A DNA stretch of 64,000 nucleotides. Origin: Lachancea kluyveri NRRL Y-12651 (taxonomy: Eukaryota; Ascomycota; Saccharomycetes; Saccharomycetales; Saccharomycetaceae). The position numbers were made by a program, and so were the translations under genes. Under the pieces are notes generated by a model. The model had not been told where the DNA came from, did no database searches, and was given only the letters and a program-made list of their open reading frames with translations. The first letter of the stretch is position 1. Every line of letters starts with the position of its first letter. Where the stretch lies: contig CM000689.1 of assembly GCA_000149225.2 (NCBI GenBank), positions 1,178,001 through 1,242,000 on the forward strand, read 5' to 3'. This document shows, piece after piece, positions 63,183 through 64,000 of the stretch.

Positions 63183-63786
63183 TTGCACTTTTTATTTACT
63201 TCTGTAAAATTTATGCATTAAAACAATAGTTTTATTTTTTTGTGATATAAACAGAGTTCAGCACCATGAAAATAGGCAGGAGATAAGTCGAGTGTCGTCT
63301 CCACTTTATTAGCGAATGCATCAGAGAACTTTTTAGATTTTTAAACCATTAGCTAGAAAATCAGTGTATACTATTGCATTATCCAAATTATAGTGCTAGC
63401 ATGTATGGTACGTATAAAACAATTTATCCGTATAGTCAATCTAAAATAAGTTCGCAAATGGACTTACGTAAGTGATAGTATTATCACTTGTGGACTCTAA
63501 ATGTATTATAAATCACTTAGTCTCAAAATGGCAGATCTAGTCTAGAAATCTTTTTATTGACAATATGGCTACACCGATGGGTGGATGTTGACATGGTTGG
63601 TTTGTTTTTATAAGCTGTAAGTATCTATTAAATACTGCTAGCTATTCTTGAGCCGCTTTTTGTTACTGACCGCTGCTTTGCCTTAGTGGAGCTTTTATTA
63701 CATGGGGAAAATTTTATCTACAAGTTTTCATCTGTTTGTACAAAAAAAAAGAAAACTCTACACAGGAGATACTTGTATCTGTATCT
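63183..63786. other. 0.6-kb gap right of PHO89
   Basis: AT-rich sequence with the PHO89 3' end, a poly-A tract near 63740 and a near-duplicated GATACTTGTATCTGTATC around 63768-63786. No gene or repeat of note. Confidence 0.4.
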
Positions 63787-64000
63787 TCACTCATTTGAGG
63801 AGATAATTTTTAATAATTTAAAAAATGTGAACTTTTTAATAGCATAGATCAACCAACTGTCATCTGTTCGGGGTGTCCTTCTTTTCTTAGCAAATTCTTC
63901 AGTCAGAAGAGCCAAGTGATTTGAATTACAAATTCTTACGTACACCACTTTTTCGACATAACTCTGTATCAAAGAATGACCAAAGCGTAATTTTCGTCTT
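63787..64000 (-). CDS. C-terminal end of an unidentified protein (runs off the window)
   Basis: A minus-strand frame open from the right edge to a TGA at 63787-63789, 70 codons with no ATG inside. The sequence looks protein-like (SYVEKVVYVRICNSNHLALL, TEEFAKKRRTPRTDDSWLIY). If real, the gene begins right of the window. No family is recognised; a relic or chance is possible. Confidence 0.35.
   Translation of the reverse strand, partial: RRKLRFGHSLIQSYVEKVVYVRICNSNHLALLTEEFAKKRRTPRTDDSWLIYAIKKFTFFKLLKIISSNE

Overview
The window is nuclear DNA from a budding yeast of the family Saccharomycetaceae. Nearly every protein in the first 41 kb is a full-length, moderately diverged counterpart of a named Saccharomyces cerevisiae protein. 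Genes are compact and almost intron-free, and the promoters carry recognisable yeast sites. Gene order suggests a lineage that split off before the yeast whole-genome duplication. Genes that S. cerevisiae keeps on two chromosomes (XIV-left, YNL320W to YNL330C, and XV-left, YOL138C to YOL149W) are zipped here into one series, each set in its original order and orientation. Protein similarity fits the Zygosaccharomyces/Torulaspora group, but the species cannot be fixed from the sequence alone.

Region 1 (1-41.2 kb) is the conserved, gene-dense part. In order it holds RTC1 (5' end cut by the window), YNL320W, CDC33, VNX1, KRE1, ARG8, LEM3, a SNG1-like membrane protein, PPM2, FIG4, RRP40, PFA3, EGT2, MDJ2, PEX6, RPD3, RIB4, NOP8, CTR9, PSF3, PEX11, SPT20 and DCP1. 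Many are convergent pairs with only 3-80 bp between stop codons. Notable local features are a probable 5'-UTR intron that ends exactly at the CDC33 start codon, and a perfect 23-bp inverted repeat carrying two TCACGTG boxes in the EGT2-MDJ2 gap. Four ACCAGC (Swi5/Ace2-type) sites lie upstream of EGT2, Gcn4-type sites upstream of ARG8, and PAC/RRPE/Reb1-type sites upstream of RRP40 and NOP8/CTR9.

Region 2 (41.2-64 kb) looks subtelomeric: long AT-rich gaps, decayed genes and a few intact genes of families that are subtelomeric in S. cerevisiae. The intact genes are an SDL1/CHA1-type serine/threonine dehydratase, an ADH4-type iron alcohol dehydrogenase and PHO89 (Na+/phosphate symporter). Between them lie three copies, at different stages of decay, of a Vps10/Vth-type sortilin-domain gene, plus shorter coding-like relics, one possibly of an allantoate-permease-type transporter. 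ADH4 has a zinc-response-like palindrome and PHO89 has two CACGTG boxes upstream, suggesting nutrient control. An open frame runs off the right edge.

The core genes are housekeeping functions: translation initiation, mRNA decapping, exosome, ribosome assembly, chromatin and elongation, peroxisome biogenesis, arginine and riboflavin synthesis, vacuole and lipid regulation, and cell wall. The right-hand part holds nutrient-scavenging genes in a rapidly changing chromosome end.
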